DNA of 64,000 nt from Aliiroseovarius salicola. Lineage in GTDB: Bacteria; Pseudomonadota; Alphaproteobacteria; Rhodobacterales; Rhodobacteraceae. Location of the stretch: positions 62,001 to 126,000 of the forward strand of contig NZ_JAQIIO010000004.1 in assembly GCF_027891095.1 (NCBI RefSeq), written 5' to 3'. The notes under the pieces were generated by a model. That model made no database searches. It was not told the origin of the DNA and worked only from the letters and a program-made list of their open reading frames with translations. The translations under genes were made by a program, and so were the position numbers. Each line of letters opens with the position of its first letter. Position 1 is the first letter of the stretch. Positions 51,084-58,958 of the stretch are shown piece after piece.

Positions 51084-51202
51084 AGTTTATCCTGATCACC
51101 TTGTGAAATAGGCTCAGGGTTGAAAGAGGCTGTGTCTGGCACCGTCCGTCGACTTTCCTGATTTTCTGCTGAATGAAACATTCATTCCTTTCTAAGCAAA
51201 AA

Positions 51203-51265
51203 GTCTACGTCTGCGTCTAAGTCTACGTCTTAGTCTATGTGTATCGATAGGGTATCGATACCGTA
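51203..51265. repeat. Hexamer repeats and palindromes, candidate replication origin
   Basis: Six in-phase hexamers of consensus GTCTAN (GTCTAC, GTCTGC, GTCTAA, GTCTAC, GTCTTA, GTCTAT) fill 51203-51238. Next come two TATCGATA palindromes, 11 bases apart (51242-51249 and 51253-51260), then TACCGT/ACGGTA (51259-51276) as a small stem running into the 3' end of the replication-like gene. Iteron-like repeats beside such a gene are typical of replicon origins. Function is inference. Confidence 0.55.
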
Positions 51266-51916
51266 TCAAAACGGTATATCTGAGATGTCGGAATAGTCCC
51301 CACCACAATCACGCATAATGGGGGCATGCAAGACAGGGAGTGTTGTTTTTAGATCCTCCACAACTACCGATCTGGCATCGCACAACTCGTCGTTAAGGGC
51401 TGCGAGAAATGGATCACCAAGTTCCTCCCAAGTCATGCGGATGAATGGCTTCATCTCAGCGTCCAATTCATCATGTGACTTGCTGTCAGGCTTCCAAAGC
51501 TGCTTTCTTTGGACGCAAGCAACAACAAACTCTGCAATGGCATTGCCCCACATGGGCGGGCACTTTCGCCGCCCAAACACTTCTTTTTTGAAATCTCTTA
51601 TTAGCGAGATCATGTGCTTTGCATTTTCTGCCGGGCGCTCTCTGTGGAAGCCGATGATACGGACAAACTCCTCATCACGGTCGTATTGAATTAGACCCAC
51701 TCTTTCGAGGCGCGAGATCTCATCTAAAAGCTCGTCATCACTCATTCCAGCGTCATGCGCCCACATGACGCACGGATACTTGAAGACCCCCATGAAGTTT
51801 CCCAGTTCGGAGAGATAGGCGCAAAAGTACACCCACTTAGTTGAGTAATCACAGCTTTTAAGCTCCTGAGACCCAACGATTGAACAGTTTATTTGTGCGA
51901 ACACTCTTCCACCCAT
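51266..51916 (-). CDS. Replication-initiation-like protein (putative)
   Basis: A 216-residue protein. MGVFKYPCVMWAHDAGMSDDELLDEISRLERVGLIQYDRDEEFVRIIGF (about 42-92) is a winged-helix-like segment as in phage or plasmid replication N-domains (the DnaD/Rep-like 'parse a resource, then decide' type). The remainder is unfamiliar. ATG at 51916 overlaps the previous stop (ATGA); longer TTG/GTG starts are rejected. The hexamer repeats lie directly at its 3' end. Replication role is inference from the winged-helix resemblance and position. Confidence 0.5.
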   Translation of the reverse strand: MGGRVFAQINCSIVGSQELKSCDYSTKWVYFCAYLSELGNFMGVFKYPCVMWAHDAGMSDDELLDEISRLERVGLIQYDRDEEFVRIIGFHRERPAENAKHMISLIRDFKKEVFGRRKCPPMWGNAIAEFVVACVQRKQLWKPDSKSHDELDAEMKPFIRMTWEELGDPFLAALNDELCDARSVVVEDLKTTLPVLHAPIMRDCGGDYSDISDIPF

Positions 51917-52179
51917 CACCAATCCCCCGTCATGTCGTGATCCGCAGCGAGCAACCGTGCGGCGGCATCTTCCGCGTAGGTCAGCTTGTCGAAGTGAAAG
52001 GTTTCACCGTCATGTTCAAAGGTGAATGCTCCATCGCGCCGGAAAATCCCGACTGTGGGACCATCAGGTTCCCCCACGAGGGAGACCAAGTCGGGGTGTT
52101 TTGGTTGGCATTCGCGGGCAAAATCTCGCCACGTTGAGCGCGTCAGTTCGCAATCATGGGGATCGAAGACCATCATCAT
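51916..52179 (-). CDS. Small hypothetical protein, coupled
   Basis: An 87-residue acidic protein (MMMVFDPHDCELT...) with no recognised domain. It overlaps the AlpA-like gene before it and the replication-like gene after it by four bases each, so all three are translated as one unit. A short beta-rich core (GPTVGIFRRDGAFTFEHDGETFHFD) is visible. Confidence 0.62.
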   Translation of the reverse strand: MMMVFDPHDCELTRSTWRDFARECQPKHPDLVSLVGEPDGPTVGIFRRDGAFTFEHDGETFHFDKLTYAEDAAARLLAADHDMTGDW

Positions 52180-52514
52180 GGAGCCTCCTCCTTGGGGCGC
52201 CTTGAGCGAGTAGATTGGACGTGGTTCTCAAACTGCTTCCCGGACCGCGTTAGCGGTGTCCGGAGATCTTGTTGGTCAGCACCGTCTTGGTTGACATCGT
52301 CGCGCCGTGCTTTGGCGGCTTCGATCACAGCAGCGTAATCAGACGGTAGCCACCGTGACATGCCACCAATCTTAATTGGCTTGGGGATTGTGCCATCCGC
52401 AACGCGGCGCCAGAAGGTTGATAAGCTGCAATTACACTTGTCAGCCATACCTTTCGCGTTCAAAAGTGAGGTTAAAGGTGGGGCAGGTTTTTGCGAAGTC
52501 ATAATGTTCACCAT
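52176..52514 (-). CDS. AlpA-like excisionase/regulator
   Basis: A 112-residue DNA-binding protein with the AlpA/MerR-like helix-turn-helix MADKCNCSLSTFWRRVADGTIPKPIKIGGMSRWLPSDY (about 23-60). AlpA-type proteins control integrase expression and excision in P4-like islands. It is the first gene of the leftward coupled run with the 87- and 216-residue genes. The integrase lies upstream on the same strand. An in-frame ATG four codons in (52502) is an alternative start. Confidence 0.78.
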   Translation of the reverse strand: MVNIMTSQKPAPPLTSLLNAKGMADKCNCSLSTFWRRVADGTIPKPIKIGGMSRWLPSDYAAVIEAAKARRDDVNQDGADQQDLRTPLTRSGKQFENHVQSTRSRRPKEEAP

Positions 52515-52610
52515 GCGTGTTGTTGACGAGTGGTGATATTAAATGAGCGCGCGCAAAGTCGGTCACTTGCGATAAAATGGAGCGGATTTTATCGCAAGAA
52601 ATGTAATGCT

Positions 52611-53000
52611 CTATGATTGTTCCCGAAGATCCCGAAGCTTGCGAAATCCTCTCGATACCGACTGTTCAATAGTGGTCAGTGCTGGCCCAAAAAGTGCCTT
52701 CATTAGAGAAATCTTCTCATCGAACTTTCCCTCGTCGTAGGTGCCAAGTTTGGTGTGCTCGTGTCTGGTGCGTTCTATCCAGTCCCTGTCGTAGTAGGCG
52801 GTCTTGAGTTGTTCAATTGTTTGGATGCGTGTTTTGAACAGGTCCGGTCGATCCCCCATAAGGCGTTCAACCCACTCCGCTCGTTGCACATCTACACTAT
52901 CTTTTGGCGCTATTCGGCGACGACCACGGTTGGGCTTTGGTGGGGCACTAGATAACGCTTCAGCAAATAGCTGCGCGATTGCGCTTGGTTCTTCCGTCAT
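52611..53000 (-). CDS. Hypothetical protein coupled to the integrase
   Basis: A 129-residue charged helical protein (MTEEPSAIAQLFAEALSS, then RAEWVERLMGDRPDLFKTRIQTIEQLK). Its ATG overlaps the integrase stop (53000/52997) by four bases, so it is co-translated with it. No helix-turn-helix is clear. A role as accessory to integration is suggested only by position. Confidence 0.62.
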   Translation of the reverse strand: MTEEPSAIAQLFAEALSSAPPKPNRGRRRIAPKDSVDVQRAEWVERLMGDRPDLFKTRIQTIEQLKTAYYDRDWIERTRHEHTKLGTYDEGKFDEKISLMKALFGPALTTIEQSVSRGFRKLRDLREQS

Positions 53001-54202
53001 TGCGCGATCCGTACAACGGTGCCTTGCGCGCCCGTCACCATATCGGCCCAGCGTTCCAGCGCTCGCGCCCGCTGCGGTAGTTGTTCCGCTTGGTTGTAAA
53101 CGCGCGCAACTGCCGATGGTGCAGATCCGGTGGCGGCGTGATTGAGGATCCGGTCAACAACGCTTTCGGGTTCGCCTGCTTCTGCGAGCGCCGTTGCCAT
53201 CGCCGTGCGAAAATCGTGAAGTCGCCAAGGTTCAAATCCTTCGCCTAGCAATTCGTCAAAGCGCCTTTTCATTCGCGAAATGCCCGACACAGGTGTGATC
53301 CCGGTTGTTGTGAAGACTAGGCCGTTTCTGTTGCCTCTCAAGGCTTCAAGTTCAGCCAGTGCAGGTGCTGATAAATGCGTGATATGTGGACGGGCATTCT
53401 TGGTTGTGCTGCCAGCTTTAGTGATGCGCGTAGCATCAAGATCAATCTCATCCCAGCGCAGGCCGACAATCTCTCCACGGCGTTGACCTGTGAGAAGTAG
53501 AAGTCGCATCAGTGGCCCCCACAGCGGCCCTAGTTCATAGCTGGTCCTGTAGATGGCCTGCACCTCTTCGAGGTTGAGAACTCGCTCCCGTGCGCTTTCC
53601 TTTGTTGGCTTGGCTAGACGAAGCCCGATGTGATCATCAAGGTAGCCTCGCATCCATGCCCAACTGGTAAACGCGACTAGCGCCGCACGGATACGGTTGG
53701 CGAATACCTTGCGCCCCGCCAATAGCTTCTCGTCGATTGCTGCCTGCAAATCGGAATGCGTCAGTTCTGATATGGGGAGATTGAGCTTTGATTGCAGTGC
53801 AGCCTCCAACTGGCGCTTTCGCTCGTTACCCGTACGAAGCTGGGAAAGGTGTAGTTCATTGTAGGTGTCGATGACTTGCTGCAAAGTGGATCGGTTCGCC
53901 TTTGCCGCTTCTTCTTTCAGGACACGCGCCTTCTCTAAGGCAACCCGGTCGATACCACGGGATGCCTCAGCCTCAATCTCAAGCGCAATGGCGCGGGCTT
54001 GCGCGAGCGATACTGCTGGCCAAGATCCGAGAGTGTGTTTGCGCTTCGGGCCACCCTTCACACGCTTCTCATACATCCAGACGGATTTCCCCGTCGCTGA
54101 TAGGCGTAGTCGAAGCCCCTTGCGCTTGGTATCTGAAACCTCAAGCCGCCCGGTTTCGGGAGGCGTCAGGCTCCTTAAAAATCTGTCGGTCAGGTCGTGC
54201 AT
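52997..54202 (-). CDS. P4-type tyrosine integrase
   Basis: A 401-residue site-specific recombinase that inserts and excises the element at tRNA-Thr. The N-terminal arm-binding domain is DUF4102-like (SDTKRKGLRLRLSATGKSVWMYEKRV, then RKHTLGSWPAVSLAQAR). The catalytic domain has Arg in LLTGQRRGEIVGLRW, HxxR in LHDFRTAMA, and the LNHAATG...ARVYN region with Tyr. The start at 54202 is set by AAGGAG nine bases upstream; the longer frame to 54292 is not needed. It reads away from attR. GGGGGACAA repeats lie in its promoter area (54221-54240, 54304). Confidence 0.93.
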   Translation of the reverse strand: MHDLTDRFLRSLTPPETGRLEVSDTKRKGLRLRLSATGKSVWMYEKRVKGGPKRKHTLGSWPAVSLAQARAIALEIEAEASRGIDRVALEKARVLKEEAAKANRSTLQQVIDTYNELHLSQLRTGNERKRQLEAALQSKLNLPISELTHSDLQAAIDEKLLAGRKVFANRIRAALVAFTSWAWMRGYLDDHIGLRLAKPTKESARERVLNLEEVQAIYRTSYELGPLWGPLMRLLLLTGQRRGEIVGLRWDEIDLDATRITKAGSTTKNARPHITHLSAPALAELEALRGNRNGLVFTTTGITPVSGISRMKRRFDELLGEGFEPWRLHDFRTAMATALAEAGEPESVVDRILNHAATGSAPSAVARVYNQAEQLPQRARALERWADMVTGAQGTVVRIAQ

Positions 54203-54220
54203 CACAGTCAAACTCCTTTT

Positions 54221-54240
54221 GGGGGACAACTGGGGGACAA
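54221..54240 (+). repeat. Tandem GGGGGACAA repeats, right arm
   Basis: Two copies (54221-54229 and 54232-54240) with the same 11-base spacing as on the left. A further single copy is at 54304-54312. They lie between the integrase start and attR, where the integrase N-domain could bind and also repress its own promoter. Confidence 0.6.
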
Positions 54241-54303
54241 TTTTGACGCGCTTGTGTGACGCGACTTGATGCTTGATGACACAGTTATACACACATGATG
54301 ACT

Positions 54304-54312
54304 GGGGGACAA
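54304..54312 (+). repeat. Third right-arm GGGGGACAA copy
   Basis: A single copy 113 bases from attR, same orientation as the others. Confidence 0.5.
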
Positions 54313-54424
54313 ACTCAATAAAGGTAATAAAGACAAAGGCTCTTTATAAATTTGCAATTATCTGGGGCGGTTTGAGAGGAAATGCGAGGTCATGGGTAAG
54401 AGGTGCAAATTTCCCGTGACTTCG

Positions 54425-54471
54425 GATTTGTAATCAGTAGGTCCGCGGTTCGAGTCCGTGTGGGGGCACCA
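54425..54471 (+). repeat. attR: tRNA-Thr 3' fragment
   Basis: A copy of the last 47 bases of tRNA-Thr with one change (G at 54452). The 5' half of the gene is absent, so this is not a functional tRNA. It marks the right end of the element. Confidence 0.93.
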
Positions 54472-54922
54472 TCAATCATTTGATTTTTAAGGGAAACACC
54501 GTTTTCCAGGGTGTTAACCGTCCGAATGTCTGAGCGCGTCCGAGTCGGATAGTGTGTGTCAGGATCATATTTTCAGCATCGCTATCACGTTAGGGGCCAT
54601 CCGTTGGGAACCCAAGCTGCGTGAATTGATCATTTATATCTGGGGCTCCCTACAGAAAATCGAGATCTATTGGGGCGCCACAGCTGGTTTTGGCAAAACG
54701 ATCCCAGCTGAGAAGAAGGAAAAACACATATCTTTGATATTCTGTTTTGCTCAACTGTTCAGGGCTGTATCGTCGGCATTTGCTGTCATTTCATCACGGA
54801 TCATCTTGCAAGTCAGATGATGTGGGTATACAATCGCATACTGAATGCTTGACCTAGAACATCAGAGAATTCTGTTACACTGGCGTCAATGTAGAATCTA
54901 ATGCTTAACCGTAGGGATCGTC
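54472..54922. other. Intergenic region upstream of acnB
   Basis: 450 bases that should hold the acnB promoter. TTGACC (54849-54854) with TGTTAC about 18 bases on is a candidate -35/-10 pair. An 88-codon frame (54554-54820) has no ribosome site or known family; I do not call it. No tRNA or long repeat seen. Confidence 0.5.
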
Positions 54923-57712
54923 ATGAGCTTGTACACCGACTACCTTAATGAGATTGATGCTCGCAAAGAGCAGGGCCTGAACCCAAAGCCCATCGACGAT
55001 GGCGCGCTGGTTGCCGAGCTTATCGAGCATATCAAGGACACTTCGAGTGAGCACCGGAACGACTGTGTGAACTTCTTTATTTACAACACGTTGCCAGGTA
55101 CCACGAACGCCGCTGGTGTGAAGGCGAAGTTCCTGAAAGAGATCATTCTGGGTGAAGCCGCTGTCGAAGAGATTTCACCAGAGTTTGCCTTCGAACTGCT
55201 ATCGCACATGAAGGGTGGCCCTTCGGTCGAGGTGCTTCTGGATCTGGCGCTCGGCGATGACGAATCTACCTCTCGGCAAGCCGCAGATGTGCTCAAGACT
55301 CAGGTCTTCCTCTATGAGGCTGATACGGATCGTCTGACCACGGCCTTGGCACAAGGCAACGCCATCGCCAAGGAAATTCTTGAAAGCTACGCAAACGCTG
55401 AATTCTTCACCAAACTTCCAGAAGTTGAAGAAGAAATCAAAGTTGTCACTTATGTGGCCGCTGAAGGTGACATTTCGACTGACCTCCTGTCGCCGGGCGG
55501 TGAGGCCCACTCGCGCTCAGACCGCGAGTTGCATGGTAAATGTTTCATTTCCGAAAAAGCGCAGCAGGAAATTGAAGCGCTGAAACTGCAGCACCCCGAC
55601 AAGCGCGTGATGCTGATCGCGGAAAAGGGCACCATGGGCGTAGGCTCTTCGCGCATGTCGGGCATCAACAACGTGGCGCTGTGGATGGGCAAACAAGGCA
55701 GCCCCTATGTGCCCTTCGTGAACATCGCCCCGGTTGTCGCCGGCACCAATGGCATTTCGCCGATCTTCCAGACCACTGTTGGCGTAACCGGCGGGGTTGG
55801 CATTGACCTGAAGAACTGGGTCAAGAAGGTTGATGAGGATGGCAAGGCCATTCTGAACAATGATGGCAACCCGGTTCTGGAGCAGAAATACTCTGTCGCG
55901 ACCGGCACTGTTCTGAAGATCAACTCCAAGGATCAAAAACTTCTGAGTGAAGATGGTGAAGAGCTGGTGGACGTGTCCTCGGCATTCACACCGCAAAAGG
56001 TGGAATTCATGAAGGCGGGCGGTTCCTATGCCATCGTCTTTGGTAAAAAGCTGCAAAGCTTTGCCGCAGAAGCACTGGGCGTTGAGCCGAAGGCGGTATT
56101 TGCCCCCTCGAAAGAGATCACTGACGAAGGTCGTGGCCTGACCGCGGTTGAAAAGATCTTCAACCGCAATGCTCGTGGCGTTTCCGCCAAGGGAGCTCTG
56201 CATGCCGGTTCGGATGTGCGCGTTGCAGTCAACATCGTAGGCTCGCAGGACACGACCGGCCTGATGACCATGCAGGAACTGGAAGCCATGGCTGCAACAG
56301 TCGTATCGCCAAGCGTGGATGGCGCCTATCAGTCGGGCTGTCACACCGCGTCGGTATGGGATACCAAGGCTCAGGCCAACACCCCGCGTCTGATGAAATT
56401 CATGAACGAATTCGGTCTCGTTACCGGGCGCGACCCGAAAGGCGAATACCACGCGATGACCGACGTGATCCACAAGGTGCTGAATGACATCACCGTGGAT
56501 GACTGGGCGATCATCATCGGCGGCGACAGCCACACCCGTATGTCGAAAGGCGTGGCGTTTGGCGCTGACTCAGGCACTGTGGCGCTGGCGCTGGCGACTG
56601 GCGAAGCTTCGATGCCGATCCCCGAGTCAGTCAAGGTGACGTTCAAAGGCACCATGGCCGACCATATGGATTTCCGTGACGTGGTCCATGCCACACAGAA
56701 ACAGATGCTGGACCAACACGGCGACAACGTCTTCCAGGGCCGCGTGATCGAAGTACACATCGGCACGCTTCTGGCGGACCAGGCCTTTACCTTCACCGAC
56801 TGGACCGCCGAGATGAAGGCGAAAGCTTCGGTCTGTATCTCAAACGACGAGACCCTGATCGGTTCGCTGGAACTGGCCAAGTCGCGCATCCAGATCATGA
56901 TCGACAAAGGTATGGAGCATGAAAACGGTATGCTCGCCAAACTGATCGGTATCGCTGATGCGCGCATTGCCGAGATCAAGTCGGGCGAAAAGCCGGCGCT
57001 GACACCGGACGACAATGCGAAATACTTCGCCGAAGTTGTGGTTGATCTTGACCAGATCGACGAGCCGATGATCGCCGACCCTGACGTAAACAATGCTGAT
57101 GTGTCCAAGCGATACACCCACGACACGATCCGCCCGATCTCGTTCTATAAGGCCGAGAAAAAGGTCGATCTGGGCTTTGTCGGTTCGTGCATGGTGCACA
57201 AGGGCGACATCAAGATCGTGGCCCAGATGCTGAAGAACCTCGAGAAAGCTCAGGGCAAGGTTGAATTCAAGGCCCCACTGGTCGTGGCCGCCCCAACTTA
57301 CAACATCGTCGACGAGCTGAAAGAAGAAGGGGATTGGGAAATCCTGCAGAAATATTCGGGCTTTGAGTTCGATGATCTGTTCCCGAAAACCACGGCCCGG
57401 ACCGAGTATGAGAATATTCTCTATCTCGAACGTCCCGGTTGTAACCTCTGCATGGGCAACCAGGAAAAGGCCGAGAAGGGCGATACGGTTCTGGCAACCT
57501 CAACCCGCCTGTTCCAAGGGCGCGTCGTCGCAGATGCACCGGACAAGAAGGGTGAATCGCTTCTGGCTTCGACCCCGGTTGTCGTTCTGTCTGCCATCCT
57601 TGGCCGCACTCCAACCATGGAGGAGTACAAGGCCGCGGTTGAGGGGATCGACCTGACAAAATTTACACCGCCGCTTGAAAAGCCGGCAGGTGCAAAGTCG
57701 GCGCACTTCTAA
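54923..57712 (+). CDS. acnB: Bifunctional aconitate hydratase 2/2-methylisocitrate dehydratase
   Basis: AcnB isomerises citrate to isocitrate in the TCA cycle and can act on 2-methylisocitrate. The 929-residue protein has the family's N-terminal HEAT-like domain (residues about 1-160), then the swivel domain with ISEKAQQEIEALK, and the aconitase core. The [4Fe-4S] ligands are Cys in FVGSCMVHKGD (about 754) and PGCNLCMGNQ (about 838-841). AGGGA lies before the ATG. It has the full length. It is the first core gene right of the island, so the insertion did not break it. A terminator follows 107 bases on. Confidence 0.97.
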   Translation: MSLYTDYLNEIDARKEQGLNPKPIDDGALVAELIEHIKDTSSEHRNDCVNFFIYNTLPGTTNAAGVKAKFLKEIILGEAAVEEISPEFAFELLSHMKGGPSVEVLLDLALGDDESTSRQAADVLKTQVFLYEADTDRLTTALAQGNAIAKEILESYANAEFFTKLPEVEEEIKVVTYVAAEGDISTDLLSPGGEAHSRSDRELHGKCFISEKAQQEIEALKLQHPDKRVMLIAEKGTMGVGSSRMSGINNVALWMGKQGSPYVPFVNIAPVVAGTNGISPIFQTTVGVTGGVGIDLKNWVKKVDEDGKAILNNDGNPVLEQKYSVATGTVLKINSKDQKLLSEDGEELVDVSSAFTPQKVEFMKAGGSYAIVFGKKLQSFAAEALGVEPKAVFAPSKEITDEGRGLTAVEKIFNRNARGVSAKGALHAGSDVRVAVNIVGSQDTTGLMTMQELEAMAATVVSPSVDGAYQSGCHTASVWDTKAQANTPRLMKFMNEFGLVTGRDPKGEYHAMTDVIHKVLNDITVDDWAIIIGGDSHTRMSKGVAFGADSGTVALALATGEASMPIPESVKVTFKGTMADHMDFRDVVHATQKQMLDQHGDNVFQGRVIEVHIGTLLADQAFTFTDWTAEMKAKASVCISNDETLIGSLELAKSRIQIMIDKGMEHENGMLAKLIGIADARIAEIKSGEKPALTPDDNAKYFAEVVVDLDQIDEPMIADPDVNNADVSKRYTHDTIRPISFYKAEKKVDLGFVGSCMVHKGDIKIVAQMLKNLEKAQGKVEFKAPLVVAAPTYNIVDELKEEGDWEILQKYSGFEFDDLFPKTTARTEYENILYLERPGCNLCMGNQEKAEKGDTVLATSTRLFQGRVVADAPDKKGESLLASTPVVVLSAILGRTPTMEEYKAAVEGIDLTKFTPPLEKPAGAKSAHF

Positions 57713-57819
57713 GGTTAGGGGGGCGGAAAGTTTCATCCGGTGCAAGGTCTTCACAATGACATACGCCGGACGGCTGACCCCCACTCTCTGATCTTTGGAA
57801 GAAAACGATAGAAAAATGC

Positions 57820-57851
57820 AAAAGGCGTCACTGATCCCGGTGGCGCCTTTT
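57820..57851 (+). terminator. Rho-independent terminator after acnB
   Basis: AAAAGGCGTCAC (57820-57831) pairs with GTGGCGCCTTTT (57840-57851), one G:T pair, loop of eight. It lies 107 bases after the acnB stop. Confidence 0.88.
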
Positions 57852-58078
57852 GTGTCTATGTCGCGACTTGGGATGGAGGGCAGGATCTGAGAGCTGCCCG
57901 GAAATGATTGCTCCTTCAGCCGCGACCACTTATTTACGACTTTAGTGCGGAGAGGTGCCTGCACCGGAGCGTTGTCGCGATCCCTCTGGCAACGTGCATG
58001 TGAGGAACTTGCGACATAATTGCGATGAAGATCTCCTGCGCAGATCAAGAATAGAAAAGCTGAGTAGAAGGGATGTGG

Positions 58079-58951
58079 ATGAATACGCTTGAAAAAGCGA
58101 AGGAGCGAGCCAGTTCACGACCCTTGCGGGTTGTGTTCCCGGAAAGCGAGGATCCTCGTGTGGCGCAGGCGATGGAACAGCTCGCCGCCTCTGGGATGGC
58201 AGACCCCTTACAGGTTGGCCCCGCGACGCAAGCTCAGTTTGATGCTCTCATTTCTCACCGTCCCATGCGATCCAGTATTGCCGAAAGAATGCTGGAACGC
58301 CCCTTGATCCGGGCTGCAGCAATGCTTGCAAACAATGAGGCGGATGTGATGGTCGCGGGGGCTGCTTCACCGACACGGCGGGTGATCGAAGCTGCGGCGC
58401 TGACGCTTGGATATTCCCCCGGTGTTCAGACGGCTTCATCTTTTTTTCTGATGGAGTTTCCGGATGGGCGGGAAATGATTTTGGCGGATTGTGCTGTGAT
58501 CCAGGATCCAACTGGCGAAGAATTGGCGGATATTGCCCGTTCCTCCGCAAACTCCGCCCGCAAGTTGTTGGGGCGTGCTGATGTGGCGTTGCTATCTTAT
58601 GCCACAGGCCATTCAGGCATCGGTGCATCTGTGGAAAAGGTTCGATTTGCGGCGACTGCCACTGGTTATCTGGGGCCGATTCAGGCGGATTCGGCGCTCA
58701 ATTCGGCGATTGCCGCACAGAAGGGCGCAAGTGGGGCAGGGGTTGCCAATACACTGATCTTTCCAGATCTGAATTCAGGCAACATTGCCTACAAACTTTT
58801 GAAGGAATTGGCTGGTGCGAAAGCTTACGGGCCGATCCTTCAGGGTTTTCGTAAGCCGGTCTGCGATCTCAGCAGAGGTGCGACAGTCGATGAAATTGTT
58901 GCCTCAAGCATCCTGTCGGTTGCACTTGCTCAGCCCGCTATTGAGGGCTGA
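58079..58951 (+). CDS. Short phosphate acyltransferase (Pta paralogue)
   Basis: A 290-residue member of the phosphate acetyl/butyryltransferase family, which exchanges acyl phosphate and acyl-CoA. LRVVFPESEDPRVAQAM (about 16), ASSFFLMEFPDG (about 121), ILADCAVIQDPTGEELADIA (about 134) and NTLIFPDLNSGNIAYKLLKEL, then LQGFRKPVCDLSRG (about 225-265) are family motifs. It is about 45 residues shorter than the neighbouring Pta, mostly in the first third. AGAAGG six bases upstream sets the start at 58079. It runs convergently into pta with their stop codons abutting. The acyl group is uncertain. Confidence 0.83.
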   Translation: MNTLEKAKERASSRPLRVVFPESEDPRVAQAMEQLAASGMADPLQVGPATQAQFDALISHRPMRSSIAERMLERPLIRAAAMLANNEADVMVAGAASPTRRVIEAAALTLGYSPGVQTASSFFLMEFPDGREMILADCAVIQDPTGEELADIARSSANSARKLLGRADVALLSYATGHSGIGASVEKVRFAATATGYLGPIQADSALNSAIAAQKGASGAGVANTLIFPDLNSGNIAYKLLKELAGAKAYGPILQGFRKPVCDLSRGATVDEIVASSILSVALAQPAIEG

Positions 58952-58958
58952 TCAGCCC
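58945..58958. repeat. Palindrome spanning both pta stop codons
   Basis: GGGCTGATCAGCCC is a perfect 14-bp palindrome. It contains the TGA of the rightward gene and the TGA of the leftward gene back to back. It may end both mRNAs, though no T-run is present. Confidence 0.6.

Larger units (their letters stand above)
40420..54471. mobile_element. 14-kb integrative element in tRNA-Thr
   Basis: The element spans one attachment-repeat period of 14,052 bp. It is bounded by a complete tRNA-Thr on the left and a tRNA 3' fragment on the right. Right end: tyrosine integrase, a coupled unknown, an AlpA-like regulator and a small replication-like operon. Left and centre: unknown genes, then a methylase/nuclease-like/helicase/GIY-YIG cassette and several membrane proteins. 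No phage structural, conjugation or transposase genes are seen, so it fits a P4-like satellite or a simple genomic island, not a complete prophage or ICE. Base composition appears more AT-rich than the flanks in places (for example 50478-51083). Confidence 0.9.

Noticed and set aside
51203-51240. CRISPR array
   Set aside because: The repeats are contiguous hexamers with no spacers and no cas genes.
54425-54471. Second tRNA-Thr gene
   Set aside because: Only the 3' 47 bases are present. The acceptor 5' strand and D-arm are missing, and it is better explained as attR.
40420-54471. Complete prophage or conjugative element
   Set aside because: No capsid, terminase, portal, tail, relaxase or type IV secretion genes are present.
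54554-54820. 88-codon frame upstream of acnB
   Set aside because: No ribosome site or family; most likely chance opening in AT-rich DNA.
55517-56533. 338-codon leftward open frame inside acnB
   Set aside because: Antisense to a complete, strongly conserved gene; the translation is His/Arg-rich low-complexity typical of shadow frames in GC-rich DNA.
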